DNA of 8,517 nt from Lentisphaeria bacterium (GTDB lineage: Bacteria > Verrucomicrobiota > Lentisphaeria > JABSQK01 > UBA12247), in NCBI GenBank assembly GCA_003477185.1, contig DMTJ01000612.1:1-8517 (forward strand), in the 5' to 3' direction. How positions within the stretch are numbered: the stretch's first letter is position 1; each line of letters starts with the position of its first letter. A model generated the notes under the pieces. The model ran no database searches. It was given only the letters and a program-made list of their open reading frames with translations, and had not been told where the DNA came from. Both the position numbers and the translations under genes were made by a program. This document shows positions 7,148 to 8,517 of the stretch, piece after piece.

Positions 7148-7170
7148 TCAATTTTCCTAGAGAAAATTGA
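7148..7170. terminator. A/T-rich stem-loop at convergent gene ends
   Basis: TCAATTTTC (7148-7156) pairs perfectly with GAAAATTGA (7162-7170) around a CTAGA loop; the TAG stop of the minus-strand gene lies in that loop. The position between the convergent dctM and DUF4870 genes suggests a shared transcription end. The stem is short of G-C pairs and no separate T-run follows on either strand, so the terminator call is weak. Confidence 0.35.
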
Positions 7171-7636
7171 TGGTCAGCGGGTAGCGCCAGAGGACGCCTT
7201 CCTTGGCTTTGATGGCCCCGATAATCGGGTAGACCACGGTGAGGATACCAAGGATGATCAGCGGGATGAAGCCGATGACAATCAGGCAGAGTAGCCCGGA
7301 GACCACGGAATAGAGAAAAAGCGAAATGATCCAGTTTACAATCATTTTCCCATGCTCATCCACTGCGCTTGAGGTGTCCTTCTTCGCGACCCACATCGCG
7401 ATGGGGACGATCAGCCCGCCGAGTGGGATCAAGTAGCCAAGCAGCTGTGTCAGGTGCATGCACAGCAGATATGTGTCTTCGTCTTTCATTAAATCACCCA
7501 CTCCAGTTCCAAGATCCTTGATCACATCGCGGTCTTCTTTCAACAGCGCGGCCTTCGCCGTCTCGAACTCCTCGTCAGTCAACGCGCCAGCGGCGTGCAA
7601 CTCCTGCAGTTTTTCCAGTTCATCGCTCAGGCTCAT
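7157..7636 (-). CDS. SHOCT and DUF4870 domain small membrane protein
   Basis: A 159-residue protein with two recognisable parts. Residues about 3-33 (DELEKLQELHAAGALTDEEF and onward) are a SHOCT motif, a short helical pair usually found at protein ends and thought to mediate oligomerisation. Residues about 53-159 match DUF4870: a membrane helix around 58-83, the AVDEHGKMIVNWIISL segment (91-106) with its conserved H-x(5)-N pattern, helices around 101-121 and 122-142, and the closing RYPLTINFL. DUF4870 proteins are small Tic20-like membrane proteins of unknown function. The more usual SHOCT position is C-terminal, so an N-terminal one is a mildly notable order. The start is well supported by GGAGG six bases before the ATG. 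The gene stands alone on this strand, convergent with dctM and divergent from the next gene, so it should have its own promoter within 7637-7950. Confidence 0.92.
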   Translation of the reverse strand: MSLSDELEKLQELHAAGALTDEEFETAKAALLKEDRDVIKDLGTGVGDLMKDEDTYLLCMHLTQLLGYLIPLGGLIVPIAMWVAKKDTSSAVDEHGKMIVNWIISLFLYSVVSGLLCLIVIGFIPLIILGILTVVYPIIGAIKAKEGVLWRYPLTINFL

Positions 7637-7642
7637 CGCCTT

Positions 7643-7647
7643 CCTCC
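7643..7647 (-). promoter_or_regulatory. Strong Shine-Dalgarno site GGAGG
   Basis: On the minus strand GGAGG is followed by AAGGCG and the ATG of the DUF4870 gene, a six-base spacing. It is the best ribosome binding site in the window and fixes the start of that gene. It also shows that the host uses a standard anti-Shine-Dalgarno sequence. Confidence 0.75.
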
Positions 7648-7807
7648 ATTCAGTCGCTCAGTTCGCATCCGTGCAGTTACTGTGCAGGCCACAGGTCAAT
7701 CCGCAAAGCTACGAGGTGATGTTTATCGGTACTGGCATTCAGATCGAGACACCGCCGAATCTTACGCGAGGAACGGACGCATTAGTGACGTCTATATATG
7801 TGGTGCC

Positions 7808-7828
7808 CAAATGATGTGCCCTCATTTG
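7808..7828. other. Stem-loop with perfect 7-base arms
   Basis: CAAATGA (7808-7814) pairs with TCATTTG (7822-7828) around a TGTGCCC loop. It lies upstream of the DUF6785-like gene. It could be an operator-like inverted repeat or a leader hairpin; chance is not excluded. Confidence 0.35.
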
Positions 7829-7865
7829 ATTGACAGGTCCGACACGATACTGTTTTGGTTTACTC

Positions 7866-7885
7866 ATCTGAGCACAATCTCAGAT
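7866..7885. other. Stem-loop with perfect 7-base arms
   Basis: ATCTGAG (7866-7872) pairs with CTCAGAT (7879-7885) around a CACAAT loop, 65 bases before the ATG of the DUF6785-like gene. No T-run follows, so it is not a standard terminator. An inverted-repeat protein binding site or a 5'-leader hairpin are both possible. Confidence 0.35.
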
Positions 7886-7950
7886 TCTGCGCCAAATTGA
7901 TGGTGAAAATTGCCCACGCTCGACAAGATGATTAGCTTGGTTTCTTCCGT

Positions 7951-8517
7951 ATGACGCTCCGTAATTGGCTACGCGGCGGATCGCTCGGATTTCTGGGCGT
8001 GTTCCTAATCACCGGGCTCACCTATTTCAACGACAGCTTGCTGCAAGGCACGTTCCTAATCGGGAACAACATGCCGTTCAGTGTCTATGGCACGCTCGTA
8101 TTGATACTGGTGGCAAACGGAGCGGTTTACGGTGTGGCACGCAAGCTGGCGCTGACCGGGCCCGAGGTGGCACTGGCCATGGGGCTGACTCTGGCAGCCT
8201 GCTGTATCCCGGGCTCGGGGCTGATGCGGACGTTTCCCAGCAGCATTATCCTGCCGCATCACTACGCCAAGACCAAGATCGCCTGGCAGAATTCTGATAT
8301 TCTCTCGTACACACCCAACCAGATGCTTGTGGACGTGTCGGGCGATGAGAGCGGCGTGCTGCTCGAATATATCCAAGGACGAGACGGCAAGCCCGGAGAT
8401 CCGCCGTGGGGTGCCTGGATGGAGACCCTGGGATTCTGGATCCCGCTGGTTCTGCTGATCTGGTTTGCCCTGCTTGGGCTCGCGCTGGTGGTGCATCGCC
8501 AGTGGTCGGAACATGAG
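7951..8517 (+). CDS. DUF6785-family membrane protein, N-terminal part (3' truncated by window)
   Basis: An open frame with no stop runs from ATG 7951 to the last base, 189 codons. An in-frame TAG at 7933-7935 rules out a start further upstream; there is no obvious Shine-Dalgarno site. The protein starts MTLRNWLRGG and has membrane segments around residues 11-26, 43-65, 72-87 and 161-182. Features that recall the DUF6785/DUF6784 family are the early TYFNDSLLQGTFLIGNNMP segment (24-42), the CCIPGSGLMRTFP motif (85-96), a soluble loop (about 103-150), PPWGAWMETLGFW (151-163) and VHRQWSEHE at the edge, where family members continue with a conserved E-R-L-x-x-P stretch. These are large multi-pass membrane proteins of unknown function, found mainly in Verrucomicrobiota, Planctomycetota and Armatimonadota-like genomes (from memory). 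Full members are about 600 residues, so roughly two thirds lies outside. The family call is by eye and moderately sure; that it is a real gene is strongly supported. Confidence 0.78.
   Translation, partial: MTLRNWLRGGSLGFLGVFLITGLTYFNDSLLQGTFLIGNNMPFSVYGTLVLILVANGAVYGVARKLALTGPEVALAMGLTLAACCIPGSGLMRTFPSSIILPHHYAKTKIAWQNSDILSYTPNQMLVDVSGDESGVLLEYIQGRDGKPGDPPWGAWMETLGFWIPLVLLIWFALLGLALVVHRQWSEHE

Larger units (their letters stand above)
7637..7950. other. Divergent intergenic stretch of about 314 bases
   Basis: The stretch lies between the minus-strand DUF4870 gene and the plus-strand DUF6785-like gene, so promoters for both are expected here. A TATATA at about 7793-7799 could be part of a -10 element, but I find no matching -35 box. 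Two stem-loops are listed separately. Open frames crossing this stretch lack motifs and ribosome binding sites and are not called as genes. It is more A+T-rich than the flanking genes. Confidence 0.55.

Noticed and set aside
7164..7904. Direct repeat AAATTGATGGT at 7164-7174 and 7894-7904 flanking the DUF4870 gene
   Set aside because: An 11-base match in A+T-rich sequence more than 700 bases apart. No inverted ends or transposase gene lie between them, so it does not support a mobile element and chance is the simplest explanation.
8056..8514. Minus-strand open frame of 152 codons near the right edge
   Set aside because: It is the antisense shadow of the DUF6785-like gene. The plus-strand frame has membrane helices and family-like motifs, whereas this translation is rich in Gln, His, Arg and Pro with no recognisable domain.

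Overview
The window is ordinary bacterial chromosome with dense, overlapping genes, moderately high G+C and no rRNA, tRNA or CRISPR. The best guess for the host is a member of the Verrucomicrobiota, possibly an Opitutae-type marine or freshwater lineage. Three things point there: an open-ended gene at the right edge that reads as a DUF6785-type membrane protein, a NadA of the HNYM/TECSM subtype, and an intergenic region with a GGGAGC-headed REP doublet and ATCAGTGTTC-like decamer repeats of a kind I associate from memory with these genomes. This is inference, not proof.

Region 1 (1-2671, + strand) is the 3' end of a biosynthetic operon. It holds the C-terminal synthetase half of a class B asparagine synthetase-like amidotransferase, cut by the window edge inside its PP-loop, followed by two class I SAM-dependent methyltransferases. 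Each junction is a 4-base start/stop overlap (GTGA, then ATGA), so the three are almost certainly co-translated. An AsnB-like protein beside small-molecule methyltransferases is typical of surface polysaccharide (O-antigen or exopolysaccharide) loci, where such enzymes amidate and methylate sugars.

Region 2 (2672-3191) is about 520 bases with no convincing gene. It contains a stem-loop, three tandem decamers and a complete 101-base REPIN: two inverted 23-base REP units whose stems differ by a compensatory base-pair change. It separates the polysaccharide genes from the next operon.

Region 3 (3192-7035, + strand) is a three-gene run: nadA (quinolinate synthase), a 467-residue multi-pass membrane protein with faint two-fold internal similarity, and a TRAP transporter large permease (DctM). 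nadA overlaps the membrane gene by 4 bases and dctM follows after 8 bases. The expected small permease (DctQ) and binding protein (DctP) are not in the window.

Region 4 (7036-8517) holds a convergent minus-strand gene for a SHOCT + DUF4870 small membrane protein with a good Shine-Dalgarno site, then a 314-base gap with two perfect stem-loops. It ends with the start of a DUF6785-like membrane protein that runs off the right edge. I found no clearly new multi-gene system. The best leads are the REPIN with its decamer array, the orphan DctM/duplicated membrane protein pair behind nadA, and the uncharacterised DUF6785-type gene.
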